Assembly: GCF_000390185.1 (NCBI RefSeq)
Contig: NZ_AQHR01000110.1
Location: 124,001 to 188,000 of the forward strand
DNA: 64,000 nt
Direction of reading: 5' to 3'
From: Lunatimonas lonarensis
Lineage (GTDB): Bacteria > Bacteroidota > Bacteroidia > Cytophagales > Cyclobacteriaceae
The first letter of the stretch is position 1; every line of letters begins with the position of its first letter. The position numbers and the translations under genes were made by a program. Shown in pieces: positions 43,573-53,194 of the stretch. The notes under the pieces were generated by a model that ran no database searches, was not told the DNA's origin, and saw only the letters and a program-made list of their open reading frames with translations.

Positions 43573-46500
43573 ATGAAATCCTTCCTTCGCATCTCTTCCT
43601 TGATTCTACTAATTACACTGGTTAACGCCTGTAGCCAAGAGGATCCGGACGCGCTTTTTACCCAACTGTCCTCCAAGCAAACCGGCATCAGCTTTCGTAA
43701 TCTGGTGCGGGAATCGGAGGAATTTAATGTACTTACCTATGGGTATTTTTACCAGGGAGGTGGCGTCGCCATTGGAGATATCAACAACGATGGACTCCCG
43801 GATATCTATTTTACGGGCAATATGATGGCCAGCAAACTATATCTTAACAAGGGCGATTTTGTTTTTGAAGACATCACCGAGTCGGCAGGCGTAGGAGCCG
43901 CGGGGCTTTGGAACACCGGTGTAACCATGGCAGATGTAAATGGGGACGGTCTGTTGGATATTTATATCTGCCGATCGGCTGCCAATGACCCCGAGCGAAG
44001 ACGAAATGTGTTGCTGATCAACAACGGTAACCTCACCTTTACCGATAGGGCAAAGGAGTTTGGACTCGACGATCCCGGATACTCTACCCAGGCGACTTTT
44101 TTCGACTATGACAGGGATGGTGATTTGGACATGTTCTTGCTGAATCACTCCACACAAGAGTACGCCGGCTTTAGCCGTATCGATGCCAGCTTCAAAGAAC
44201 GGGTGGGGGATTATTTGGGAGATAAGCTTTTCAGAAACGATGGAGGCAAGTTTGTGGACGTAACCCAAGAAAGCGGGATCATCAATAATGTGTTGGGCTT
44301 CGGGTTAGCCGTCACAGTCACGGATGTCAATGATGACGGCTGGCCGGACATCTACGTCAGCAACGACTACAATGAGGAGGATTACCTCTACATCAATCAG
44401 CAGGACGGAACCTTTAAGGAATCGGTAAGGGAATACCTTGGCCATGTGTCGCTTTTTTCCATGGGCGCAGACGCAGCAGATATCAATAACGATGGCTTGG
44501 TTGATATCCTATCCATGGATATGATGCCAGAGTTTACCTATAACCAAAAGACCATTCTGGGTCCTGAAAACTACGATAAATACAGGGAACTACTGGCCAA
44601 GGGATTTTTTCCACAAGCGATGCGTAATATGCTCCACCTGAACCAGGGTAATGGCTACTTCAGTGAAATTGGCCAGTACGCGGGAGTTGCGCAGACCGAT
44701 TGGAGCTGGGCTACCTTGGTGGCAGATTTTGACAACGACGGTTGGAAGGATATTTTTGTGGCCAATGGATATGCCCGGAACTACTTGGATATGGATTTTT
44801 TGAACTATATGGTGAGTGAGCGCATACGTAGTACCCAAGGTGTCGGGAAGGAAAGTGCCCTCATCGAACTGATCGAGAAGATGCCGCCGATTTACGTGGA
44901 GAACTACCTATACCACAACAATCAGGACCTTACCTTCACCAATCGGGCAGCTGATTGGGGTCTAAAGGGTTTGACTGTTTCCAATGCGGCCGCCTATGCC
45001 GATCTGGATGGAGATGGGGACTTGGATCTGATCGTCTGCCATACCAATGATCCGGTGTCGGTATATAGAAATAACGCAGATCGTCTATACAATCGCAATT
45101 TTTTAAAGATCCGGTTTGAAGGAAACAACCAAAATACCAAGGGAATTGGTGCCATGGCGATAGGCTACGCTTCTGGGGCTATATTCAAACAAGAGCTGAT
45201 GCCGGTGAGGGGGTATCAATCCGCGGTGGATCATGAATTGGTAATGGGCTTGGGAGAGATTGCGGAACTGGATAGTTTGACTGTGCTATGGCCCACCGGA
45301 GAAGTGGAGACCCTACGATCGGTGGTGCCAAACCAAACGCTCACGTTTAAGCAAGAAAATGCCCGTTTTGAGCAGCGGCAGGAAAGGAACCCCATTTTTT
45401 TGTTGGAGGAAATCTCAAATGGCCTGGGAATAGAATTCGGGCACAAGGAAAGTGAGATTTTGGAATTTACACAGGATAGGTTGATGCCAAATACCATGTC
45501 CTCTTTGGGGCCGAGGATCCGGGTTGCGGATGTGAATGGAGATGGTCTTGATGATGTATACCTCGGAGGCGGAAAGGGACAGCAGGGGGCATTGTACCTA
45601 CAAATCCGATCTGGGGTATTTATCCAAACGGTTCAACCTGCTTTCGAGTTGGATTCGGCTTTTATTGACGTAGATGCCGCTTTTTTGGATGTGGACGGCG
45701 ATGGGCACTTGGATCTGTACGTGGTCAGTGGGGGCACCGATTTTCCTGCGGGGGATTTGCGCTATCAGGATCGCCTGTATCTGAACAATGGTAACGGAAC
45801 TTTTCGTAAATCCAGTGAACTCTTACCGATACCACCAGGCAGTGGTAGTGCAGTGGCTGTTGGCGATTTGGATGGTGACGGACTGGCAGACTTGGTAGTA
45901 GGCGGAAGGTACGTACCCGGGCGGTTCCCGCTTTCTCCCCAATCCTATCTTCTTCGTAATAGGGGCGATGGTACCTTTGAAGACATGACTGACCGCTTCG
46001 CTCCTGGCCTTTCCGAGGCGGGGATAACGTCCGATTTGCAGCTAGCAGACCTCAATGGCGATGGGCTTTTGGATCTCGTCCTTGTGGGGGAGTGGGCGGC
46101 GCCCAAGATCTATCTGAATGATGGGGGTAGGTCGCTCAAGCTTTATCAAGATAGCGGTGTTTCCGGTCTTTCGGGTTGGTGGCTCTCGGTGACGGTTGCC
46201 GATGTCAATGGTGACGGGCACCAGGATATCGTGCTTGGCAACTACGGTGAAAACAACGCATTTAAGCCTACCAGAGATCAGCCTATGAGGTTGATCTACA
46301 ATGATTTCGACGGGAATGGTTCCATAGACCCCATTTTTACCTATTACATTGCGGATACCAGTGCTTTTGCCTTTAGCCGTGACGAGCTTGTGGGACAACT
46401 TCCGTTTTTAAAAGGAAGGTTTACCGATTACCGATCTTTTGCCAAGCGGGATATCAGCGGATTTTTTACGGCCAAGGAGATGGAAGGGGCAGACACGTTG

Positions 46501-46881
46501 GCTGCGGTGACCTTACGTTCGGTGGTGTTGTTGAACGACGGTAGCGCAACCTTTGAAGTAAGGGATTTGCCACGCGAGGCGCAATTTGCCCCACTCTATG
46601 CTGCTATAGTGATGGATGTGGATGGAGACGGTAGTATGGATCTGGTTTCTGGCGGCAACTTGTCCAAAACCCGTGTCAGTATGGGGCAACAGGATGCGAA
46701 TCCAGGCTTTATCTTGCTGGGTGATGGACTGGGAGGTTTCCATACCCGAAGTCCCCGACTGGGTCAGCTGCCCATCCGGGGCAATATTCGGGACATTCGT
46801 GCGCTGAAAGTAGGCGGTAGGGATTATTTGCTATACGGGAGAAATAATGGAGCAACGGCGGTTTTTCGATTGAATCGCTAA
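43573..46881 (+). CDS. CRTAC1-type FG-GAP/VCBS repeat lipoprotein with ASPIC/UnbV domain
   Basis: 1102 residues from the ATG at 43573 (other ATGs at 43555 and 43567; the upstream open frame runs into the terminator). Lipoprotein signal SSLILLITLVNAC. At least a dozen calcium-binding FG-GAP repeats of the form DxNxDGxxD are spread over the protein (for example DINNDGLPDIYF, DVNGDGLLDIYI, DVDGDGHLDLYV, DVDGDGSMDLVS), forming two beta-propellers. An ASPIC/UnbV domain lies between them at about 530-600 (GIGAMAIGYASG; LTVLWPTGEVETL). Such proteins commonly follow SusCD pairs in Bacteroidota; they probably bind ligand or partners at the cell surface. The stop overlaps the convergent permease gene by four bases. 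Confidence 0.9.
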   Translation: MKSFLRISSLILLITLVNACSQEDPDALFTQLSSKQTGISFRNLVRESEEFNVLTYGYFYQGGGVAIGDINNDGLPDIYFTGNMMASKLYLNKGDFVFEDITESAGVGAAGLWNTGVTMADVNGDGLLDIYICRSAANDPERRRNVLLINNGNLTFTDRAKEFGLDDPGYSTQATFFDYDRDGDLDMFLLNHSTQEYAGFSRIDASFKERVGDYLGDKLFRNDGGKFVDVTQESGIINNVLGFGLAVTVTDVNDDGWPDIYVSNDYNEEDYLYINQQDGTFKESVREYLGHVSLFSMGADAADINNDGLVDILSMDMMPEFTYNQKTILGPENYDKYRELLAKGFFPQAMRNMLHLNQGNGYFSEIGQYAGVAQTDWSWATLVADFDNDGWKDIFVANGYARNYLDMDFLNYMVSERIRSTQGVGKESALIELIEKMPPIYVENYLYHNNQDLTFTNRAADWGLKGLTVSNAAAYADLDGDGDLDLIVCHTNDPVSVYRNNADRLYNRNFLKIRFEGNNQNTKGIGAMAIGYASGAIFKQELMPVRGYQSAVDHELVMGLGEIAELDSLTVLWPTGEVETLRSVVPNQTLTFKQENARFEQRQERNPIFLLEEISNGLGIEFGHKESEILEFTQDRLMPNTMSSLGPRIRVADVNGDGLDDVYLGGGKGQQGALYLQIRSGVFIQTVQPAFELDSAFIDVDAAFLDVDGDGHLDLYVVSGGTDFPAGDLRYQDRLYLNNGNGTFRKSSELLPIPPGSGSAVAVGDLDGDGLADLVVGGRYVPGRFPLSPQSYLLRNRGDGTFEDMTDRFAPGLSEAGITSDLQLADLNGDGLLDLVLVGEWAAPKIYLNDGGRSLKLYQDSGVSGLSGWWLSVTVADVNGDGHQDIVLGNYGENNAFKPTRDQPMRLIYNDFDGNGSIDPIFTYYIADTSAFAFSRDELVGQLPFLKGRFTDYRSFAKRDISGFFTAKEMEGADTLAAVTLRSVVLLNDGSATFEVRDLPREAQFAPLYAAIVMDVDGDGSMDLVSGGNLSKTRVSMGQQDANPGFILLGDGLGGFHTRSPRLGQLPIRGNIRDIRALKVGGRDYLLYGRNNGATAVFRLNR

Positions 46882-47960
46882 CTGGCAGGGGGACGTTTGT
46901 GCCAGTGGGATGCAAGGATCGATCCGGTAATGTTTTGCAATACACTGAAAATAGCGGGCGCCAGACCGACGGTCGCCAGTTTTCCCATTTCCTTCGCCAA
47001 TCCTCCGGCCATTCCCCCGTTTTGGAGTCCAACTTCCAACGCGATGGTTCGACTATCTTTTTCCGATAGTCTAAATAGCCTTGCTGAATAGTATCCTAGG
47101 CTATAGCCTACCATATTGTGGAGAAGGATCCATACCGTGAGTGCGGTACCCAAAGCAAGGAAGTTGTCCCTGCCGGAGGCTGTAATCAATACGATCACCA
47201 CGGCGATCACTGCCATGGAGGCTGTCGGCATTAGTTTCTGCACCCACACCGCCCGGTCACGCAGCAAATGATTAAACGCCAGCCCTCCCAGAACCGGGAA
47301 GATAACAAGTTTGAAAATCGTCCACATCATCTCTCCGACATGAATCGACACATACGCACCTGCGAGTGATTTCATCAAAAGGGGCGTAGTGAGTGGAGCG
47401 ATAAGCGTGGAAACCGCGGTTAGGGTAATAGACAACGCCAGGTTTGCCTTGGCAAGGTAGCTGATTACATTGGAGGCTACCCCGCTTGGGGAACATCCCA
47501 CCAAAATGATGCCTGCGGCAATTTCCGGAGGCATACCACTCCATTTGGCGATTAGAAAACCCGATAGCGGCATTAGGGTTAGTTGACACGCCAAACCTAT
47601 CCCAACACCTTTGGGCATTTTCACGACCCCCGCAAAGTCCCGAAGGGTCATCGTTGACCCCATACCAAACATGATAAACTGCAGCATGGGGATTATGAGT
47701 TGATTAAGCTGGTATCCTCTGTACGAAACGAAGGGTTCCGGATACAATAAGGCTAGCGAAGCCGATGCCAGTATCATGACCGTGTATACGTATCCTCTCA
47801 GTTTTTCGTGTAGGTAGAAAGTGATCCCTAGGAATAGGAAGGAAACGATAAGTGTAGTGCCGGCATGTTCAATTGGTAGGCCGATTTGGGAAAAAATAGC
47901 TAGCAAAAATCCAAAAGCGGCTACTATAGAGAATCCGATAGTGTATGCTTTTTTATTCAC
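46878..47960 (-). CDS. Bile acid:sodium symporter family permease, second copy
   Basis: 360 residues from a GTG at 47958-47960, four bases after the stop of its paralogue. The open frame extends upstream inside that gene, but the extra residues (rich in Pro, Thr, Ser) are unlike the family. About ten helices with the family signatures QFIMFGMGSTMTLRDF, AAGIILVGCSPSGVASNVI and ALEVGLQNGGMAGGLA. BASS-family carriers import organic anions with sodium (bile acids, pyruvate, pantoate, 2-keto-3-deoxygluconate type acids). The tandem arrangement suggests two related substrates or a heteromer. Confidence 0.88.
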   Translation of the reverse strand: MNKKAYTIGFSIVAAFGFLLAIFSQIGLPIEHAGTTLIVSFLFLGITFYLHEKLRGYVYTVMILASASLALLYPEPFVSYRGYQLNQLIIPMLQFIMFGMGSTMTLRDFAGVVKMPKGVGIGLACQLTLMPLSGFLIAKWSGMPPEIAAGIILVGCSPSGVASNVISYLAKANLALSITLTAVSTLIAPLTTPLLMKSLAGAYVSIHVGEMMWTIFKLVIFPVLGGLAFNHLLRDRAVWVQKLMPTASMAVIAVVIVLITASGRDNFLALGTALTVWILLHNMVGYSLGYYSARLFRLSEKDSRTIALEVGLQNGGMAGGLAKEMGKLATVGLAPAIFSVLQNITGSILASHWHKRPPAS

Positions 47961-47964
47961 AGCA

Positions 47965-49077
47965 CTATGTGGTGGCGTTGTTGTCGGTTTTTTCGACGGG
48001 CGGCTTACGGTGCCAGTAGGAGGCAAGAACAGAACCCGTGATGTTCATCAACGGACCGAAAACCGCAGGTGCCAGGCCGACGGTGGCGGCTTTTCCCATT
48101 TCATTGGCCAACCCAGACGCTAGGCCACCATTCTGCATGCCGACCTCAAGCGCGATGGTTCGGCAATCTTTTTCGTCCAATCGCAATAGTCTGCCTACCC
48201 AGTAACCTAGATTGTACCCCATTAGGTTGTGGATGGTTACCAAGACGATCAGCAGGCCTCCGATTTCGAGGAGACTATCTCGCCCGGCGGCGGTGATGAT
48301 GGTGATGATGATGCCGATCCCGATCATTGATACCAAGGGCATGGCATCGTCGAGCCATCTTGCCTTGCCACTTAAAAATCGATTAAACAATAGGCCACCA
48401 CCAATCGGAAAGATGACCATCTTGATGATACTCCACATCATGTCCCAAACATCTATAGCTATAAAGGTGCCTGCGAGCATTTTCATCAGAAAGGGGGTCG
48501 TGAACGGAGCCAATAGGGTCGCTACTGCCGTGATGGTAATAGAGAGTGCTAGATTTGCCTTTGCCAGGTAACTCATTACATTGGAGGCAAGACCCGAAGG
48601 GGTACAGCCGATCAAAATGATACCTGCCGCGATTTCCGGCGGGAAACCACTCATGCTGGCGATGGAAAAGCCGAGTAAGGGCATGATGGTTAGCTGGGAA
48701 ATCAATCCTACCAATACCCCTTTAGGCATCTTGGCTACCCCAACAAAATCCTTGACAGACATGGAGGTGCCCATCCCAAACATGATGATTTGGATCAATG
48801 GGGTGATTAACTTGCTGAAAGAATATCCGTCATATTGCGTGAGGGGTCCCGGGTAATACATGGCAGCCGCTACACCCGCAAATATCATCGTGGTATACGT
48901 GTATCCCTTCAGTCTAGAAAACCCCCTAAACCCGATGCCCAAAAGGACAAAAAAGCCGATCATCAATGGTCCGGTAGATTCTGTTCTTCCGATTATGACC
49001 AAAACGGCTACTGCAAATAGTAGCACGAGGGCACCGATTAACAGACCCTTGAATAGGTTTTCGTGTTTCAAGGCCAA
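47965..49077 (-). CDS. Bile acid:sodium symporter family permease, first copy
   Basis: 370 residues. No ATG is available near the start; a TTG at 49077 (or 49071) gives a sensible N-terminus (KHENLFKGLLIGALVLL). The signatures match the second copy: QIIMFGMGTSMSVKDF, AAGIILIGCTPSGLASNVM and ALEVGMQNGGLASGLA. It lies 41 bases downstream of a RidA gene with a Tat-type leader and is probably co-transcribed with it. As for its paralogue, the cargo is an organic anion that cannot be specified. Confidence 0.88.
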   Translation of the reverse strand: MALKHENLFKGLLIGALVLLFAVAVLVIIGRTESTGPLMIGFFVLLGIGFRGFSRLKGYTYTTMIFAGVAAAMYYPGPLTQYDGYSFSKLITPLIQIIMFGMGTSMSVKDFVGVAKMPKGVLVGLISQLTIMPLLGFSIASMSGFPPEIAAGIILIGCTPSGLASNVMSYLAKANLALSITITAVATLLAPFTTPFLMKMLAGTFIAIDVWDMMWSIIKMVIFPIGGGLLFNRFLSGKARWLDDAMPLVSMIGIGIIITIITAAGRDSLLEIGGLLIVLVTIHNLMGYNLGYWVGRLLRLDEKDCRTIALEVGMQNGGLASGLANEMGKAATVGLAPAVFGPLMNITGSVLASYWHRKPPVEKTDNNATT

Positions 49078-49118
49078 CTGGGTTTAGGGGGAGTAAGAGG
49101 GCTAACGATACAACTAGA

Positions 49119-49583
49119 TTAAATATAAGCGATACAGTCCATTTCGACCAGTGAGTCTCCAGGCACACCACCGTAAGTTGCGACAGTAGTTCTCACCGGA
49201 GGTTTTGGTCCAAATCTGCCCCTGAATACCTCGTTCATTCCTTTATAATCGTTAAGGTCGTGTAGGTATACATTGACCTTTAGCACTTTTTCCATCGACG
49301 ATCCGGCTTTGACCAATTCTTTTTCCAGTTCTTTCAATACGTGGTCGGTATGGGCCTTGATGTCTCCGTCAAAGTGGGCACCTTTTCCGGCAATGAACAC
49401 CATATTGCCCAATTTGGTGGATCCGGAAAATAGCGGTATATCCTGATCTTCTACTACATTAAAGGCCTGTTTTTCAGGAGCTGAGGTTTCCGACTTTGCA
49501 CTTGCCACGGTGCTGATACCAGCAAATCCTGCCAACGATGCAAACAGCTTTTTGAGAGACGATCTTCTTTCGATTTTTTTCAT
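49119..49583 (-). CDS. RidA/YjgF family protein with Tat-type leader
   Basis: 154 residues. The leader KIERRSSLKKLFASLAGFAG carries paired arginines and ends near TVASAK, suggesting Tat export. The body is RidA: GNMVFIAGKGAHFDGDIKAH, LKELEKELVKAGSSMEKVLK and the active-site arginine in PPVRTTVATYGG. It would hydrolyse reactive imines. This is the second exported RidA in 18 kb; it heads an operon with two BASS permeases, which could import the keto acid such hydrolysis yields. Confidence 0.85.
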   Translation of the reverse strand: MKKIERRSSLKKLFASLAGFAGISTVASAKSETSAPEKQAFNVVEDQDIPLFSGSTKLGNMVFIAGKGAHFDGDIKAHTDHVLKELEKELVKAGSSMEKVLKVNVYLHDLNDYKGMNEVFRGRFGPKPPVRTTVATYGGVPGDSLVEMDCIAYI

Positions 49584-49809
49584 ATCCAGTTCTGATTTGT
49601 AAGGTGATCCAAATTTCGTGGAATTTATGCTTTTCTGTGCGCATCTGCAAGCTCTTTGACATGGGGACTGCCTTATTGGTGACCGGTAGATTTTTTTTCA
49701 TTTGCCTCGTGGCTTTATTGTGAGATGGTGTTTCTTGCCTTTCCGGTGGCTATTCAGTCTGGTATATTCCCTCAGGTTTTAGTACCTTCGGATCAAACCT
49801 GCTTTGCCC

Positions 49810-50469
49810 ATGAAAAACCTGAACCGATACCTAGAGCATACGTTGTTAAAACCCGATTGTACCCAACATGAGATAGAAATGCTGCTGACAGATTGCCGAC
49901 AGTACCGGTTTATGGGGGTATGTGTCCCGCCTTTTTGGGTCAAAAAGGTAAAGCGGGATCTGTCGGACATGGATATTCAGGTTGTTACCGTTGTGGGGTT
50001 TCCGTTTGGGTATTCTACTACGGAGGCCAAGGTTCATGAGACCGTTCAAGCAATCCGGGATGGGGCAGATGAAATTGACGTGGTTTGGTCACTTACGGCC
50101 TACAAATCAGGGATGAATTGGCCGAAGATTGAACTGGCCAAACTCTCGCAGTTGTGCCATGAGGAAGGACGTCTGATCAAAGTGATCGTTGAGACGGCGT
50201 TTTTGGATGAATCCGAGCTGTTGGAGGCCTGTGATATTTGCCGGGATGCGGGAGCGGATTTTGTAAAGACCTCTACCGGCTTTGCACCCGGGGGGGCGGT
50301 GGAGGAGCAGATTCGATTGATGAGAAGCCGGTTGCCAAGTCAGGTAGGTATCAAAGCAAGTGGTGGCATAAGGGATCTGCCCAAGGCGATAGCGATGATC
50401 AAGGCGGGAGCAGACCGGATCGGTACTAGCGCAGGGCCGTCCATAATGAATGCGCTGGAGGATGCGTGA
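49810..50469 (+). CDS. deoC: Deoxyribose-phosphate aldolase
   Basis: 219 residues from the ATG at 49810 (a TTG two codons earlier also opens the frame). Cleaves 2-deoxyribose-5-phosphate to glyceraldehyde-3-phosphate and acetaldehyde. The Schiff-base lysine is Lys153 in DFVKTSTGFAPGG. GADEIDVVWSLTAYKSG and GIKASGGIRDLPKAIAMIKAGADRIGTS complete the active site. No signal peptide, so cytosolic. It stands alone between oppositely oriented and unrelated genes. Confidence 0.95.
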   Translation: MKNLNRYLEHTLLKPDCTQHEIEMLLTDCRQYRFMGVCVPPFWVKKVKRDLSDMDIQVVTVVGFPFGYSTTEAKVHETVQAIRDGADEIDVVWSLTAYKSGMNWPKIELAKLSQLCHEEGRLIKVIVETAFLDESELLEACDICRDAGADFVKTSTGFAPGGAVEEQIRLMRSRLPSQVGIKASGGIRDLPKAIAMIKAGADRIGTSAGPSIMNALEDA

Positions 50470-50670
50470 TGCTGGCCCAGAGAGCCACAGAAACAAGGGG
50501 CTGACCTTTTAAATTAACTTTTTGGCGAGCAGGTAAGTACAGGAAGGTTAAGCCAAAAAAAATCGGTATTATTGTAGTTGAGGTTTTGCATTTTCTTCCC
50601 AATCCCGGATTCTTTCCGATAGGGCAGCATTCAAATACCCACTCAATCTCGATCCAAATTTCGGTGAATT

Positions 50671-53172
50671 ATGAAAAGTGATTTAATTCCTTCAGCCTTT
50701 AGGAAGGGAGCGGCCAAGTTGGTTGGCGTATGCATTTTGTTGATACTTGGTTTGGTTTCCCATGCTTGGGCAGCGGAGGGGGCTTCTGCGGGTTCCGGGG
50801 AAGCGTTTTGGTTCTGGAGATTTTTGGGGCGCCTTCACCCCTTGGCTGTGCATTTTCCTGTCAGCTTACTTGTGTTTGCCGCCTTCTTGGAGCTTTTTAC
50901 CCTTGGTAATTTTAACGGTAAACTTCGACCGGGCATCCGTATGTTGGTTTTGGCCGGAGTGGCTGCGGCCATCGTGTCCACCGTGTTTGGTATTTTGTTG
51001 GCAAATATAGAGGATTACGGTGGCAGTACCTTGGAATTGCACAGGTGGGCTGGGTTGGTCACGGCCTTGATTGGCATACCGCTCTATTTTAGCTTGAAAA
51101 AGACGGAGCATAAATTAAGTTCCGCGACCGTTAAGCAATACCGGGCGGTGCTGTTTGTGGCTGCTTTTGGGGTTTCGTTTGCCGGCCATTTTGGAGCTTC
51201 CCTTACCCACGGAGAGGACTACCTTACGAGTGTTTTGCCATGGAACGAAGGCAGTTCGTATGCAGGCGTTCCCATGGATATTGATTTGGTTTCCTATCAA
51301 GGGACTGACCTTTCCGAGGAGCGTCAGGTCAAGTTGGTAGGTCAAGTGAGGGCGATATTCGCCCATAATTGCTATAACTGTCACAGTACTGCCAAAATTA
51401 AGGGCGAGTTAAGGCTTGATACCAAAGAGGAGATATTTAAGGGAGGTGAATCAGGCCCGGTGATCATGCCCGGTGATGCGGCCAAAAGTGAACTGGTACG
51501 AAGAATAAAATTGCCCAAAGACCATAAAGAAGCCATGCCTTCCAAGGGGAAAACGCTCAGCAAGGACGAAATAGCGTTGATTTCACTTTGGATAGACAAG
51601 GGAGCACCCTGGCCGGATGCCGTAGAGAACCAAAGTGTGTATAGGGTAGCGGAATTGGCACCCAGGCGCCCTAACCTTCCGGCATCCAAGGCCGGTTTGG
51701 ATAACCCGGTAGATTTGCTGGTAGATGATTATTTTTCCCAGAAATCGATTCGATGGAAGCAGGCCGTAGATGATAAAACGTTCCTACGCAGGGTTTACCT
51801 GGATATAATAGGGCTATTGCCGACGCCTGCGGTCTATGAGGCATTTGGTTCAGACACCCGTCCCGATAAGCGGGAGCGCGTAGTAGATCAGTTGCTGGCA
51901 AGGAACGATGAGTATGCCATCCATTGGCTTACGTTCTGGAATGACGCCCTTCGCAACGATTACACCGGTACAGGATATATTACCCGGGGAAGGTTTGCGA
52001 TTACCGAGTGGCTGTATGCCTCCCTTCGCGAAAACAAGCCCTATGACCTGTTTGTAAAACAGTTGTTGAATCCCGACGAGAAATCCAAGGGCTTTATTGA
52101 AGGGATACGCTGGAGGGGTGATGTGAATGCCAGTCAGGTTACCGAGATGCAGGCTGCACAGAATGTGGGGCAGGTTATCTTAGGTCTAAACCTGAAATGT
52201 GCGTCCTGCCATGACAGCTTTATCAGCGACTGGAAACTGGAGGAAGCCTACGCATTTGCCAATATTTTTGCCGAGGAGGACTTGGACGTGGCCCGCTGTG
52301 AAACGCCCATAGGTAAGAAAGCGAGCACCAAACTGCTGTGGGAGGAGCTAGGGGAGATTGACAGCACCGCCAACCGAGCTGAAAAACTGCGCCAACTGTC
52401 CGAGTACCTCGTGCAGCCGGCAAACGGACGTATGTACAGAACAATCGTCAACCGTATTTGGAAGCAGATGATGGGCCGTGGTTTGGTGGAGCCTGTGGAT
52501 GAAATGGATAACGAACCCTGGAGTCAGGATTTGTTGGATTGGCTGGCGAGTGATTTTGCCGACCATGGATACGATCTACGCCACCTAATCCGCATGATCG
52601 CTACTTCAAAAGCCTATCAGCAACCTTCCATCAGCTTTGAAGATCCCTTGGATTTGGTGGATGAGCGCTATGTCTTCGAAGGGATGGTCCGCAGAAGACT
52701 TACGGCCGAGCAGTTCTCCGATGCGGTAAGCAACCTGTTCTTTCCGCTTTTTGAGGAAAAACAGGTCAAGTATGATCCATTTCAGTTGGTTAGTTCGGAG
52801 ACTTCTAAGCCTGAGTACCCGAGGGCTTCGCTTGTACAGAACAACGAATTCCTGAAGGCACTGGGAAGACCAAACCGGGAAATCGTATCTACGAGCAGAG
52901 ATTCCCAGGCCAGTCTGTTACAGGCGTTGGAATTAACGAACGGGGAGACACTGAATGAAGCGCTCAGAAAAGGAGCCGAGCGATGGAAGGAAAAATACCC
53001 GGACGGGGAGATACTGATCCACCAAGTGTTTAGGCAGCTTTTTGCCCGGGATCCTCATCAAAATGAATACCGGATCGCCAGCGAAGTGTTAGGTGAGTCA
53101 CCTGCGGTAGAGGATATTCAGGACCTGTTTTGGGCGCTGGTGCTACTGCCAGAGTTTCAGTTGATTTATTGA
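50671..53172 (+). CDS. Membrane cytochrome protein: DUF2231 / PSCyt1 / DUF1549 / DUF1553
   Basis: 833 residues. N-terminal signal or anchor (VCILLILGLVSHAWA), then a four-helix DUF2231-type membrane domain (about 50-180) with histidines in RLHPLAVHFP, ELHRWAGL and FAGHFGASLTHGED that could hold haem b. A PSCyt1 cytochrome c domain follows with Cys234-x2-Cys237-His238 (NCYNCHS) and MPSKGKTLSKDE. DUF1549 (about 350-520) contains a second haem-like motif at Cys510-x2-Cys513-His514 (KCASCHDS), and DUF1553 closes the protein (590-833; GRMYRTIVNRIWKQMMGRGL). This family is abundant in Planctomycetes and occurs with DUF1501 proteins, as here (next gene 22 bases on). Biochemical function unknown; redox-coupled degradation is a common guess. 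Confidence 0.88.
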   Translation: MKSDLIPSAFRKGAAKLVGVCILLILGLVSHAWAAEGASAGSGEAFWFWRFLGRLHPLAVHFPVSLLVFAAFLELFTLGNFNGKLRPGIRMLVLAGVAAAIVSTVFGILLANIEDYGGSTLELHRWAGLVTALIGIPLYFSLKKTEHKLSSATVKQYRAVLFVAAFGVSFAGHFGASLTHGEDYLTSVLPWNEGSSYAGVPMDIDLVSYQGTDLSEERQVKLVGQVRAIFAHNCYNCHSTAKIKGELRLDTKEEIFKGGESGPVIMPGDAAKSELVRRIKLPKDHKEAMPSKGKTLSKDEIALISLWIDKGAPWPDAVENQSVYRVAELAPRRPNLPASKAGLDNPVDLLVDDYFSQKSIRWKQAVDDKTFLRRVYLDIIGLLPTPAVYEAFGSDTRPDKRERVVDQLLARNDEYAIHWLTFWNDALRNDYTGTGYITRGRFAITEWLYASLRENKPYDLFVKQLLNPDEKSKGFIEGIRWRGDVNASQVTEMQAAQNVGQVILGLNLKCASCHDSFISDWKLEEAYAFANIFAEEDLDVARCETPIGKKASTKLLWEELGEIDSTANRAEKLRQLSEYLVQPANGRMYRTIVNRIWKQMMGRGLVEPVDEMDNEPWSQDLLDWLASDFADHGYDLRHLIRMIATSKAYQQPSISFEDPLDLVDERYVFEGMVRRRLTAEQFSDAVSNLFFPLFEEKQVKYDPFQLVSSETSKPEYPRASLVQNNEFLKALGRPNREIVSTSRDSQASLLQALELTNGETLNEALRKGAERWKEKYPDGEILIHQVFRQLFARDPHQNEYRIASEVLGESPAVEDIQDLFWALVLLPEFQLIY

Positions 53173-53194
53173 CAAAAAAGGAATTGATAGAAAA

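Noticed and set aside
47961-48026. 22 extra residues at the start of the second BASS permease
   Set aside because: They lie inside the upstream gene, are Pro/Thr/Ser-rich and do not align with the paralogue; the GTG at 47960 fits better.
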